64,000 nucleotides of DNA from Siphonodentalium dalli. Its lineage: Eukaryota; Mollusca; Scaphopoda; Gadilida; Siphonodentaliidae. Made by a program: the position numbers and the translations under genes. The stretch spans positions 148,678,864 to 148,742,863 of the forward strand of contig CP136064.1 of the NCBI GenBank assembly GCA_032622095.1, written 5' to 3'. Shown here one piece after another: positions 1 through 8,111 of this stretch. The notes beneath the pieces were generated by a model that was not told the DNA's origin, ran no database searches, and saw only the letters and a list, made by a program, of their open reading frames with translations. Within the stretch, counting starts at the first letter, position 1. Each line of letters starts with the position of its first letter.

Positions 1-292
1 AAATGTGTCCTTGATTATTACATACTGTAACAGTAATGTTTGATCGTATTGTCCACTTTTTCACGAAAACACACGGGTGTTGTTCGTAATCATGGTGGTG
101 TGACATATTAGTATGAAGTAATTCATAGTCAACCGACTCACGTGGTATCGTCTTTGGAACTAAAATAAAATATAATGGCAGTGACACAGTGATTACCATA
201 ATAGTAATTCCTATCCATTTAATGAGATTCATATGTAGACGACCACGTTCTGTTTGAAACGTATTCGTCAAGGTACCTGTTCTATTATCCAT
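1..292 (-). CDS. PC4-like membrane protein, left-arm copy (5' part, runs off window)
   Basis: Reading leftwards from the ATG at 292-290, the frame is open for all 97 codons to the window edge. It matches the first part of the gene at 1018-1431, which lies in the opposite palindrome arm. The copies differ by several substitutions and by a 6-bp indel that adds two residues (Leu-Tyr) inside the membrane segment without shifting the frame. An open frame and an in-frame indel are what coding constraint would give, though a young duplication is also possible. The PC4-like end of this copy is outside the window. Confidence 0.65.
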   Translation of the reverse strand, partial: MDNRTGTLTNTFQTERGRLHMNLIKWIGITIMVITVSLPLYFILVPKTIPRESVDYELLHTNMSHHHDYEQHPCVFVKKWTIRSNITVTVCNNQGHI

Positions 293-548
293 GATTGTAA
301 TTACTCTCGTGTACAGCTTACTCTTACTAATTTTGATATCTGGCGACAACCGACTCTAAAATCCACGAATTAAATTTGTCTGGCCATGAATGCCAATGCA
401 CCATGATAGTTATCGATATCAATAATGCGTTTCGTTGAGATCTTGATTGAGTTGATGACAATATTCTGACAAAATTCTTTTCGATCTATAAAATGCTGCT
501 TTTTATTATCGACATGATCACTTGCTCTTTTTTTCTCACCTCTTGCTC

Positions 549-762
549 ACTTGCTCTTTTTTCCTCACCTCTTGCTCACTTGCTCTTTTTCTCCTCTTAT
601 CTTGCTCAGGAGCTTGCTCACTTGCTCACCTCTTGCTCAGTTGCTCTTTTTTTCCTCTTCTATTGCTCATGAGCTTGCTCACTTGCTCACCTCTTGCTCA
701 CTTGCTCTTTTTTTTCTTGCTCACTTGCTCTTTTTTCCTCACCTCTTGCTCTCTTGCTCATG
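549..762. repeat. Low-complexity apex of tandem TTGCTCAC/TTTTTCCTCACC units
   Basis: The apex is built from reshuffled short units such as CTTGCTCACTTGCTC and TTTTTTCCTCACC, almost purely pyrimidine on the plus strand. A 10-bp palindrome, GCTCATGAGC, lies at about 756-765. The Leu/Ser/Cys-rich frames across it are translations of the repeat and are not believable genes. Confidence 0.85.
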
Positions 763-1017
763 AGCAGGAGGTGAGGAAAAAAGAGCAAGTGATCATGTCG
801 ATAATAAAAAGCAGCATTTTATAGATCGAAAAGAATTTTGTCAGAATATTGTCATCAACTCAATCATGATCTCAACGAAACGCATTATTGACATCGATAA
901 CTATCATGGTGCATTGGCATTCATGGCCAGACAAATTTAATTCGTGGATTTTAGAGTCGGTTGTCACCAGATATCAAAATTAATAAGAGTAAGCTGTACA
1001 CGAGAGTAATTACAATC

Positions 1018-1431
1018 ATGGATAATAGAACAGGTACCTTGACGAATACGTTTCAAACAGAACGTGGTCGTCTACATATGAATCACATTAAATGGATAGG
1101 AATTACTATTATGGTAATCACTGTGTCACTACCATTTATTTTAGTTCCAAAGACGATACCACGTGAGTCGGTTGACTATGAATTACTTCATACTAATATG
1201 TCACACCACCATGATTACGAACAACATCCGTGTGTTTTCGTGAAAAAGTGGACAATACGATCAAACATTACTGTTACAGTATGTAATAACCAAGGACACA
1301 TTTATACAGACATTAGGCGAGTTGTGAATAACACTCCGACGATTGTAGGTATTCCGTTAAATTTGAACCAGTGGTCAACCTTCAAGCATATATTCAGTGA
1401 TATCGATAAAACTATAAGAGAAGAAGAATAA
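1018..1431 (+). CDS. Small protein with one membrane segment and a PC4-like (p15) C-terminal domain
   Basis: 137 residues from the ATG at 1018; a non-ATG start at 961 is possible, but the ATG is conserved in the opposite arm. Residues 26-43 form a hydrophobic helix. Residues 73-133 resemble the PC4/p15 single-strand-DNA-binding fold: two beta-strand stretches, then D-I-R (98-100), G-I-P-L-N-L-N-Q-W (111-119) and S-D-I-D (127-130), in the order and spacing of the family. Known PC4 proteins bind ssDNA and assist transcription or replication; a membrane anchor is unusual. No intron is seen, and an AATAAA lies 80 bp downstream. The PC4 call rests on motif recognition by eye and could be a chance resemblance, but several anchor residues agree. 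Confidence 0.7.
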   Translation: MDNRTGTLTNTFQTERGRLHMNHIKWIGITIMVITVSLPFILVPKTIPRESVDYELLHTNMSHHHDYEQHPCVFVKKWTIRSNITVTVCNNQGHIYTDIRRVVNNTPTIVGIPLNLNQWSTFKHIFSDIDKTIREEE

Positions 1432-1511
1432 TGATTCTCTTTGAAATTTTTTTTAGAAACTATAGTCATATGGATAATTATTATCTGTACCTGACTAGCG
1501 ACGATTCGATT

Positions 1512-1517
1512 AATAAA
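1512..1517 (+). terminator. Polyadenylation signal AATAAA for the PC4-like gene
   Basis: Canonical hexamer about 80 bp after the stop codon of the PC4-like gene and before the TATA boxes of the next gene. Confidence 0.45.
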
Positions 1518-1536
1518 TATCCAGATAATCGATTTT

Positions 1537-1553
1537 TATAAGAGGCTATAAAC
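1537..1553 (+). promoter_or_regulatory. Double TATA-like element upstream of the small basic-tail gene
   Basis: TATAAG and CTATAAAC follow each other 55-70 bp before the ATG at 1608. Spacing suits a TATA promoter with a short leader. Confidence 0.4.
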
Positions 1554-1607
1554 TTTCTAAAATAAATGCAGAAAAAAGAGTGACTTGTACACTACATTTG
1601 AAGAAAC

Positions 1608-1850
1608 ATGTCGATCCCGTATATTCCAACAGATATTGAAAAGTGGAGAAAACATTTCAGAGACATGATTGATGGGAAGTTAACGCCAGATAATAAGGGT
1701 CGCTACTTTATTGCCAGAACTAAAAATAGTGATAGTGAAGAAGACGTTCTAAAACCCCATATTAACGTAGTGACGCCCGTCGCGCAAGCGATTGAAATGG
1801 CTAAGGTCGAAGTTGCAGCAAATACGTTGACAAACACACGTAAAGCGTAA
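1608..1850 (+). CDS. Small protein, basic C-terminal tail cut off by TAA; possible virion-type protein
   Basis: 80 residues: an N-terminus rich in Pro/Tyr/Ile, a W-R-K-H-F motif near residue 13, and an acidic middle. After the TAA at 1848-1850 the same frame stays open to a TAG at 1929-1931 and encodes a Lys-rich tail, so the gene probably once ended there. The layout (short N-terminal aromatic/Pro stretch, W-x-x-[HY]-[FY], basic tail) reminds me of small virion proteins in Maverick/Polinton-type elements; this is weak inference with no diagnostic motif. The tandem-duplication breakpoint (1859) falls just after the stop, and the second block therefore keeps only the tail (9465-9537). Confidence 0.45.
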   Translation: MSIPYIPTDIEKWRKHFRDMIDGKLTPDNKGRYFIARTKNSDSEEDVLKPHINVVTPVAQAIEMAKVEVAANTLTNTRKA

Positions 1851-1938
1851 AAAAAAACCAACAAGAGAGTGTTAGCTGGAGGTTTGTCTAATAATAATAA
1901 GAAAAAGAAAAGCGAATTGTCATTCGATTAGCCAAATC

Positions 1939-2010
1939 ATGAATGAATACAGAGAGTACCATACTGATAAATTGGCATTATTTGAATCACCAGAGGTCAA
2001 AGATCTATAG
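1939..2010 (+). CDS. Short 23-codon frame, possibly the truncated start of a lost gene
   Basis: ATG at 1939 opens a 23-residue frame ending in TAG at 2008-2010, rich in Glu and Asp, seven bases after the end of the preceding frame. Its position in a compact gene row suggests the 5' remnant of a gene whose body is gone. The same frame is at 9545-9616. Nothing else supports it as a functional peptide. Confidence 0.2.
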   Translation: MNEYREYHTDKLALFESPEVKDL

Positions 2011-2083
2011 CCTAGACCCGGGACGAACGTACTCTTAACGCAACGGTTGTATACCACACCATATTCTCTCTTTTTATCGCTAC

Positions 2084-2090
2084 TTATAAG
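2084..2090 (+). promoter_or_regulatory. TATA-like element of the C2H2/acidic gene
   Basis: TTATAAG, 30 bp before the ATG at 2120. The segment from here past the ATG recurs in degenerate form at 4212-4300. Copy 2 equivalent: 9690-9696. Confidence 0.4.
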
Positions 2091-2119
2091 AGTGATCGTT
2101 CTTCCAATAATTCGCGATA

Positions 2120-2695
2120 ATGCACGGGTGTCATTTATGCGGAAATATTTTATCGACGAACTACAATCTACAAAGACATAAACAGATTAAACACGGAGTT
2201 ATGTCCGGGACAAAAACAGCTTTGTTCGGAGAAGATACCGATGACCTAGAATCTGATATCGTTCCCCGTTCATCTTCATCTTAATCTAGAACCGCTTCGT
2301 CAGATTCAGAAGATGATAATGTCGCCGGTAGTAGAACGGTATTCGGTCGTAAGAAAGCTGCGCGATGTGTCAACGAGATGGACACAATCAAAAGTATGAT
2401 GAAACGCGCCACCAATGATGCGAAAGGAGAAGAGAGCATGTCGGGAGAAGAGAGCATGTCGGGAGAAGAGGCTACCATCGACACAGAGTTTGCTCTCTTT
2501 CTCAAAAGTTATAGACGATTAATAGAATACCAGTATCGATTGAAAACATCACCCATACATAACATGATCATGAAGAAAATGGTCAAACTGACCAAACACG
2601 GATATAATAATGAATGGGCTGCAGATGAAGCGATGAGAAAATTCAAGAAACTCTTAGAAATAAATCTAACGGTCGAAGATTCTGACAATGATTAA
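2120..2695 (+). pseudogene. C2H2 zinc-finger/acidic protein gene interrupted by an in-frame TAA (copy 1)
   Basis: The ATG at 2120 opens a frame with one classical C2H2 finger near the N-terminus (C4-x2-C7-x12-H20-x4-H25), then a Ser/Asp-rich stretch. The frame is broken by TAA at 2282-2284 (codon 55). The same frame then continues without a break to 2695. The stop sits in a run of Ser codons, so a TCA-to-TAA change is the simplest origin. The downstream part has an 18-bp duplication coding G-E-E-S-M-S twice (about 2427-2462), then a Lys-rich, helical-looking C-terminus. An internal ATG at 2378 could give a 105-residue product. Single-finger DNA- or RNA-binding is plausible; the family is not recognised. 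Readthrough cannot be excluded. Confidence 0.6.
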
Positions 2696-2819
2696 ATTTC
2701 AATGAACTTCATCAACACGTTATTCTCGTCTTCGTTATATATCTATAAGTGGGGAGGGGCGATTGTAGAGCGAGAAACGATACATAAATGGTACATTAAG
2801 AGCCCTAAAATTTGAAGTT

Positions 2820-3190
2820 TAAATATTGTTCTGTGTCTTTTTAACTTTCACCCACTGCGTGTGTATTGTGTTTCTTTAACAATCATTCAAAATGAGTGCA
2901 GTGTGTCCCTTTAGAGAGCATTGTGCTCCTTTAATATTCACACACCAATATTACATAACGTCCCTTACCTCGTGTCACTTTAACATTCCACACCGTGCGT
3001 GCATTATCCCCCTTTAATTATGTTATAGCGTTGGTACATAGAAGACTGTATAACACTATGCCTATGTCTGTATATGTTGTCACATCGTGAGTGTATTGTC
3101 CACCTTTAATGGTGTCGTAGCGTGTGTACATATAAGACTGTACAACACTATGTCTATGTATGTATGTGTTTCAACATTTAAGAAAGATGC
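2820..3190. repeat. Degenerate repeats with TGT-CCTTTAA cores, non-coding
   Basis: A core like TGTCCCTTTAA recurs about eight times (for example near 2836, 2870, 2907, 2927, 2974, 3008 and 3100). Within it, 3014-3080 and 3109-3175 are direct repeats with a period of about 95 bp sharing ACATA-GAAGACTGTA and ACACTATG. Frames here are not gene-like. Copy 2: 10426-10796. The flanking stretch 3191-3984 shows nothing I can name. Confidence 0.6.
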
Positions 3191-3984
3191 GAAATATAAA
3201 TGTCAAGACTCAGTTCATTCGTGTAGTAATTTCGTATCAGTTAAACGCTCTTCATTCATGTGTTACAAACGGGAAGTTGTACTATTTTTGAAAGCAATCA
3301 CGATACCTCCGTGTAAAATAACCCAATGATGTGGTGTAACAGGTTTGTAGTCAACTAACCCAGAGTGACTTAATTCACAATGAAGTAGACTACTGCAGAT
3401 GCGATATGTATTGTTTATCCAGAGCTTAAGTGTGTAAACATCCCATTTTGCTCGTCACGCTATGACCATATATACATGTACACATAATACAATTGTACCT
3501 GAGCTTATCGGCTGATGAGTAAATCCAATGATAAACTGACAATATTTACGCATGGTCAAATTAGATTCATGCATAAAGGTAAGGTAATTTTTGTTATGGT
3601 CATGTTTTTTGTTAAGACCATGTTCTAACATAGATCGATAAATTCAGAGGTATGTAATATATTATATAATTTATTCGTCTATATTTTATCAATGTTGTAA
3701 TGATAGTGTAAACATTCGCTCGTTCTTTTATCACAAATAATCACACGAGTCAATGTAAAGCAACAGATTATAGTAATGCGATAATGACCATCAAACAAGT
3801 CTGCACACGCATATCTGTCAAAAGCTACAATAGCAGTCATTGGTCAATTTATCCACGGTGTCACTTTTCGATTTATATGATGTTTCACACAGTACGTAGG
3901 ACTAACGAATTTGTAAATGTGAAATTGATGGGGCAACATTTGTGAGCATATGCGGACACCAGATTAGCACATTTACTGATCACG

Positions 3985-4129
3985 TGATAATCTGCTAATA
4001 TTGTCCAGGTAATAAGATTACTATATGTATACATAAATAGCTCGATAAACTGCTAATATGTGCAGGTGACGTACTATATGTATGCATAACTCAATAAGCC
4101 GTTTATATGTACAGGTGAAGTATTAACGC
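3985..4129. repeat. Three degenerate ~50-bp tandem units
   Basis: Units share GATAA-CTGCTAATATGT, CAGGTGA and CTATATGTAT-CATAA, starting near 3985, 4042 and 4091. Copy 2 lies at 11591-11735. Function unknown; an enhancer-like cluster or decaying minisatellite are both possible. Confidence 0.6.
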
Positions 4130-4211
4130 GATAAGCCATTGGGTCCTCGCCCCCTTTTTAGCAACGCTTTTTAAAATAACCGACTGACGATTCTCATTCT
4201 AAGAACAATAA

Positions 4212-4300
4212 CTCTATAAACGTACGCTATTTAAATAATTCTTCCAATAATTCTCGATAATGTAAGTGTGTCATTTATGTTGAAAGATGAATAAAGAGCG
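4212..4300 (+). pseudogene. Relic of the promoter and first codons of the C2H2/acidic gene
   Basis: TTCTTCCAATAATTCTCGAT and the flanking bases match the segment just before and over the start of the gene at 2120. Here the ATG (4260) is followed at once by TAA. A TATA box (CTATAAAC) lies at about 4211-4218. It is a partial duplicate of the gene's 5' end. Copy 2: 11818-11906. Confidence 0.55.
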
Positions 4301-4400
4301 TTGCTTTACTATGAGGTAATACTAAGGATGTCTTGTGCTCCGACACGTACACATTGTGTACGCGCATGAATAGGTGCGGGTAAGTGGTGTGAGATGTGAA

Positions 4401-4435
4401 GGTGGGTTAGGGGGAGGAGGGGAGGGGGAGGGGGG
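4401..4435 (+). other. G-rich tract, potential G-quadruplex
   Basis: Five or more G-runs separated by one to three bases, beginning with GGGTTAGGGGG, all on the plus strand and without C. It fits a G-quadruplex motif. It lies 190 bp beyond the stop of the minus-strand acidic gene. Copy 2: 12007-12041. Confidence 0.7.
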
Positions 4436-4548
4436 ACGTAGGTCTGTGACAAACATTGAGTGGAAAATCTCTTGTCAAACAAAAGATTTTTACCACGATA
4501 GAACCCAGCGAGATATTATTATTGAAAAGATAATCGATTATACATATA

Positions 4549-4554
4549 TTTATT
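4549..4554 (-). terminator. Polyadenylation signal for the acidic minus-strand gene
   Basis: AATAAA on the minus strand about 70 bp after that gene's stop codon. Copy 2: 12155-12160. Confidence 0.5.
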
Positions 4555-4623
4555 ATTGATAACATAAACACATATTATACAACACAATTCAATCAACAGC
4601 TCTTCCGAGTATTATTTTTAGAT

Positions 4624-5079
4624 CTACCAGTCGACAGAATCGTCCGACATTTCCTCTGATGAATAGGCACTATCCATCAGATATGCATATTCTGTATCCA
4701 ATTCAATTTCAATGTCCCAATTTTCGGGACGTTCGTGGGAGCTGCCTGTACTTGAATCAGAATCCGACCACGACGATTGGGAACTGGTGGTCCAGTAGTC
4801 AGCCTCTACGTCCATATAAGAGTTGTCGGAGGATACTGACCACTGGTCAGAGTCCCTGTCACCCTGGCCATTGTCACCATCAGCATGAATCCGTTGATTG
4901 ATAAGACCAACCCAGTGAAAAATAGGCAGGTCATCATCTTCATTGTAAGCGTCGTCACTTTCATCAGTATTGTCCTCGTGTTCAGTATTGTCCTCGTGTT
5001 GATCATTGTCAAAAATCCATTGGTATATGCCATATACTATGCATAAACATAAAAACTTCATAATCTCTTCCAGCAGCAT
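4624..5079 (-). CDS. Acidic, Ser/Asp-rich protein with an N-terminal hydrophobic anchor (copy 1)
   Basis: 151 residues. Residues 6-23 are hydrophobic with two Cys, suiting a signal anchor or uncleaved signal peptide. The rest is strongly acidic: an E-D-N-T pair (coded by an 18-bp direct repeat), a D/E-rich run at 38-50, then Ser/Asp/Trp-rich sequence with repeated W-S-x-S-D motifs. Such composition suggests a disordered acidic tail, perhaps phosphorylated. No family recognised. A TATA-rich element lies 40-60 bp upstream and AATAAA 70 bp downstream, so it looks like a complete intronless unit. The two copies are identical, which says nothing about selection because the whole block is nearly identical. 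Confidence 0.6.
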   Translation of the reverse strand: MLLEEIMKFLCLCIVYGIYQWIFDNDQHEDNTEHEDNTDESDDAYNEDDDLPIFHWVGLINQRIHADGDNGQGDRDSDQWSVSSDNSYMDVEADYWTTSSQSSWSDSDSSTGSSHERPENWDIEIELDTEYAYLMDSAYSSEEMSDDSVDW

Positions 5080-5120
5080 TTTTTTTAGGTTGTCGATAGT
5101 GTGTGTTAGAATATGTTATG

Positions 5121-5138
5121 AAAATATATATATTTTTT
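5121..5138 (-). promoter_or_regulatory. TATA-rich promoter element of the acidic gene
   Basis: On the minus strand an AAAATATATATATTTT-type sequence lies about 42-59 bp before the ATG at 5079. Copy 2: 12727-12744. Confidence 0.4.
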
Positions 5139-5289
5139 CGAGAATAAATACCTAAAAACAAAACATCAACATCTGCACCCACATAATTGGTATATAAACT
5201 AGTTAAACTATTTGTAGACTGTCGATTAATAAATTAAACAAAAAAAATTGATACAAACAATACCGAGTGATTATTTGTTTTGCTGTGTG

Positions 5290-5518
5290 AGACACGCAAT
5301 AGTCGGCCGAGATTACAAAGCAACTTCACACAATGACTTGTTAGTCAACAATATACACACATTACGCTCATACTGCTCTATGAATTGGTTAAGCCATCTT
5401 AAGCTGAGATTATTTGCAGACACGCAATAGTCGGCCGAAATTACAAAGTTCCCCCAAAAAAAATAACTTCACACTTATACACGATGAACAAACTTGTTAG
5501 TCAACAATATACACACAC
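5290..5518. repeat. Two direct repeats ~128 bp apart, non-coding
   Basis: GACACGCAATAGTCGGCCGA starts both repeats, near 5290 and 5419, followed in each by an ATTACAAAG word and later by ACTTGTTAGTCAACAATATA. A third shared word, TACTTACGCCCA, follows near 5568 and 5627. The stretch 5080-5899 holds no gene that I can support. Copy 2: 12896-13124. Confidence 0.7.
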
Positions 5519-5899
5519 CAACAGGACGCTCTGACGCCCTGCTCTATCGAAAATATACTTACGCCCATTTTTATCAACGATTCTCAAATATGTAGTACTA
5601 TAGTATTAACATACTCAAAATACACTTACGCCCAATTTTACGATTGCCGTCAACGAATCTGCCGTAGAGAAGACCCATGTACTACTCATGTCCATGAATG
5701 AAAATGGGTGTGGTTGTACAACCCACCCAATTGGTCAAATACCACTAATATTTGGAAATTTTAATGCTCCAATTTAACAGCATGCAATTGGATAGTTCAG
5801 ACTTTAAACAAGTAGAATCTTGGTTTTCGGTCTGGATTTTAGTCTAAATTTGCAAATTTTATTTAGCCTAGTTGAAAAATTCCAACTCAATGCTGACAA

Positions 5900-6124
5900 T
5901 CAAATTCGAAACGGTAATCTGGTATTTTTCGGTTGAGTATAGTCGAGCAATAGGAACACAGAGGGTACAAATACATACATCAAAATAAGATATTCCCTAT
6001 ATTTCATGGTGAGGGTCATACCATCAAACAGGACAAGGGGCACCTGATACGAGGATGTGGAGGGAACATGTGACATCGGTCTAGGGCGAGCAAGAGGTGC
6101 CACGGATTGTCTTTTTGTCGCCAT
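5900..6124 (-). CDS. Hypothetical 74-residue protein with one membrane segment (copy 1)
   Basis: Residues 1-25 are basic and Pro/Ser-rich; residues 45-60 are strongly hydrophobic, then a short polar tail. This resembles a small single-pass membrane protein, but nothing else supports it: no clear promoter, no recognisable family, and the length is within what chance gives in AT-rich DNA. Confidence 0.25.
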   Translation of the reverse strand: MATKRQSVAPLARPRPMSHVPSTSSYQVPLVLFDGMTLTMKYREYLILMYVFVPSVFLLLDYTQPKNTRLPFRI

Positions 6125-6341
6125 ACTGCATGCAATCCATGTAAAATTGAAGGAATCTGCAGAGAGTTGTTAAGTTGTACAGTTATAATAAACTGACGTG
6201 TGTTTTTCATTGGTTATATATTCCACAACATACATATAAAGTGCCCTTTTATGTAGCCCTTCCCGTTTCTTCCCGATGCTTTTTGTGGACCCCATTTCGA
6301 CGTGTCGCTGAATCTATATACGTCCCATTGCTATATTTCAG

Positions 6342-6599
6342 ATGAACGAATCCTTTGATATTCTTTGGTCGGCAACATCGAAGTTATGGTGTCGGGTGCC
6401 CGACTGTACATTCACCACCAAACACAGAACGAGTTTTATCAGTCATCTAAAGATACACGAACGTGTCAGAGTGGATCAACAACGAAGATGGTGTAACACC
6501 AGTTACACGTTCGCCTGCCCCGATGTCATCGTGGAGTCCGGATTTGTATGGCTAATTTGTATTGCCAATTCTTCTTGTGCGTGGCTTCTTATAACATGA
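6342..6599 (+). CDS. Small single C2H2 zinc-finger protein (copy 1)
   Basis: 85 residues with one finger, C17-x4-C22-x12-H35-x3-H39, with Phe24 and Leu36 near the usual core positions. The C-terminal half is hydrophobic and not recognised. The ATG follows directly after TATATTTCAG, which could also be a splice acceptor, so this may be an exon instead of a full gene. Residue 9 is Trp here and Gly in copy 2, one of the few differences between the copies. Confidence 0.5.
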   Translation: MNESFDILWSATSKLWCRVPDCTFTTKHRTSFISHLKIHERVRVDQQRRWCNTSYTFACPDVIVESGFVWLICIANSSCAWLLIT

Positions 6600-7237
6600 T
6601 CGATTGCTTGTCAAAATATTTTGCCAATTTGATGGCATGCCGTGCACTCATATGTCTGCATATCAGCCGGATCCATGTCTGGAATATATAGAGTAAATAA
6701 TTACTAAAGAATTGTTGTGTTAAGAATTAATATGTAAGAAGGCAAATTCGAGCATATTATAAATTATAGTTAATCTATAGTTTCAAAATATAAAAGACAA
6801 CCATTGACTCAAGAGAATGGGAGTTTCATGGTTACTCCTGATAGTTAAAGTGCTAGTTGAGATAACAAACAAGGGCACATCTCAAACATTGGACATTCAC
6901 AGGACTATTTGTAGAATGATCTAATGCATATGGCTATATCATTTTCTGATGTCTCTTATGCCAGTCTATGTAAACATACACTCAGATTCATACTGATACT
7001 GAGTCTATTGCATTCCCATCAACTTTTCATTTCTGAACGGTTGTGGGCTTCCCCCAAATTACGTCACACCACACTAAATATAAATCTGAAATTAGTTGTG
7101 ATTGACAGGCGTAAACATGGTCACGTGCCAGTGCCGTCATGGCCGCTTCATGCAACCCTGTGAAGCCGATTCTAAGAATCGTAATTAATAGTTGCAGGGT
7201 TTGTGACTTTTCGTTCGGCGGTTGTTTTACTGACAAT
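6600..7237. other. No gene recognised
   Basis: The stretch between the small zinc-finger frame and the Tc1/mariner-like MITE holds only short frames without motifs. Its counterpart in copy 2 is 14206-14844. Confidence 0.5.
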
Positions 7238-7239
7238 TA

Positions 7240-7824
7240 AAGGGGTACTGTACGCCAAATGTTGTTGTTGGTTTCTATAGTCTCCGAGTCGGAGAATAGG
7301 GTAACAATTTTTTCATTATTTGAAAGTCTGTTGAGTACGAAGTAGTGTTACGGATGACAAATTTACCGGAATGCAAAAATACAAATTATCGTTGTCGAGT
7401 AATTTTTGTACAGTTTTCAACCAAATGAATCAAATAAAAGTTATATTATAGGCACACTAGTCCCATATAATCATTTAGGTTATTGTGTCGTCGCTAGTCA
7501 GTGAGTGGCTTGAGTGTTCTCCCCGTATCATCATAATATTCTAAGCGACCGTGTGTGCGATCGGTTTAACAATCCAGTATCCCTCAATTACTTTATTTGA
7601 TTACGCAAATTCGTAATTTAACTGACGCCATTTTATGGCTCCAGTCATAAATTCAATTTATATCAAATTATTAACTTTTAAATTATTAAATTTTAAGATA
7701 GCCTATTAACCTGAGCGATTACAGAATACATCTTCGACTCAAATTACTTATGTTTCTATATATTATCGATATTAGATCGTTGTTGTCACCGGAAATTTAA
7801 TGAAAATGGCGTACAGTACCCCTT
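7240..7824. mobile_element. Tc1/mariner-type MITE (585 bp) with TA duplication, copy 1
   Basis: TIRs AAGGGGTACTGTACGCCA at the left and its exact reverse complement at the right, flanked by TA at 7238-7239 and 7825-7826. No transposase frame is present, so it is non-autonomous. It sits at the same place in both tandem copies and so predates the duplication. Confidence 0.9.
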
Positions 7825-8111
7825 TATGGGAAACAGCTAGCTTCCGGGATCCAAAATAATATGTACAATAACTAAGACAGATCTTCTTGAAATTATAAAA
7901 AATGTCAATTTATGTGGATCTCTTGGACTCAGAACGAATTATGTTTTAGATTGGCCAGGCGATTTGTCGCCCATGTTGTCAAAAAATAACACAAATCAAC
8001 GGCCACGAATAAAAAATACATGAATGTCGGGATTATCTGCTAAAACAACTACAGAACTAAAATAAAGTTAAATGACATAACAAAACGAGCTATCAGTTCC
8101 CCAGTACCGGC

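Larger units (their letters stand above)
1..1303. repeat. Large palindrome (inverted repeat) around a pyrimidine-rich apex
   Basis: Bases 1-548 are the reverse complement of about 763-1303, with scattered substitutions and one 6-bp indel. The arms include the 5' part of the PC4-like gene and its upstream region. Since base 1 already pairs with base 1303, the left arm very probably continues outside the window. Each arm has a TATAAAA sequence (486-492 on plus, about 818-824 on minus) pointing at the apex. It could be an inverted terminal repeat fused at its tip, or an inverted duplication of host DNA. Confidence 0.92.

Noticed and set aside
522-824. 100- and 70-codon Leu/Ser/Cys-rich frames in the first palindrome apex
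   Set aside because: Direct translation of TTGCTCAC/TTTTCCTC repeats; two overlapping frames are equally open.
2281-2505. 74-codon minus-strand frame over the C2H2/acidic gene
   Set aside because: Antisense shadow of a frame with better evidence.
3087-3329. 80-codon plus frame downstream of the zinc-finger gene
   Set aside because: No ATG at its start, lies partly in the degenerate repeat region, no motif.
4659-4901. Frames opposite or overlapping the acidic gene (4659-4901 plus, 4806-5033 minus)
   Set aside because: Shadows of the 151-codon acidic frame, without independent signals.
6924-7236. Overlapping frames of 79 (plus) and 69 (minus) codons
   Set aside because: No motif or signals; both strands equally open, as expected by chance.
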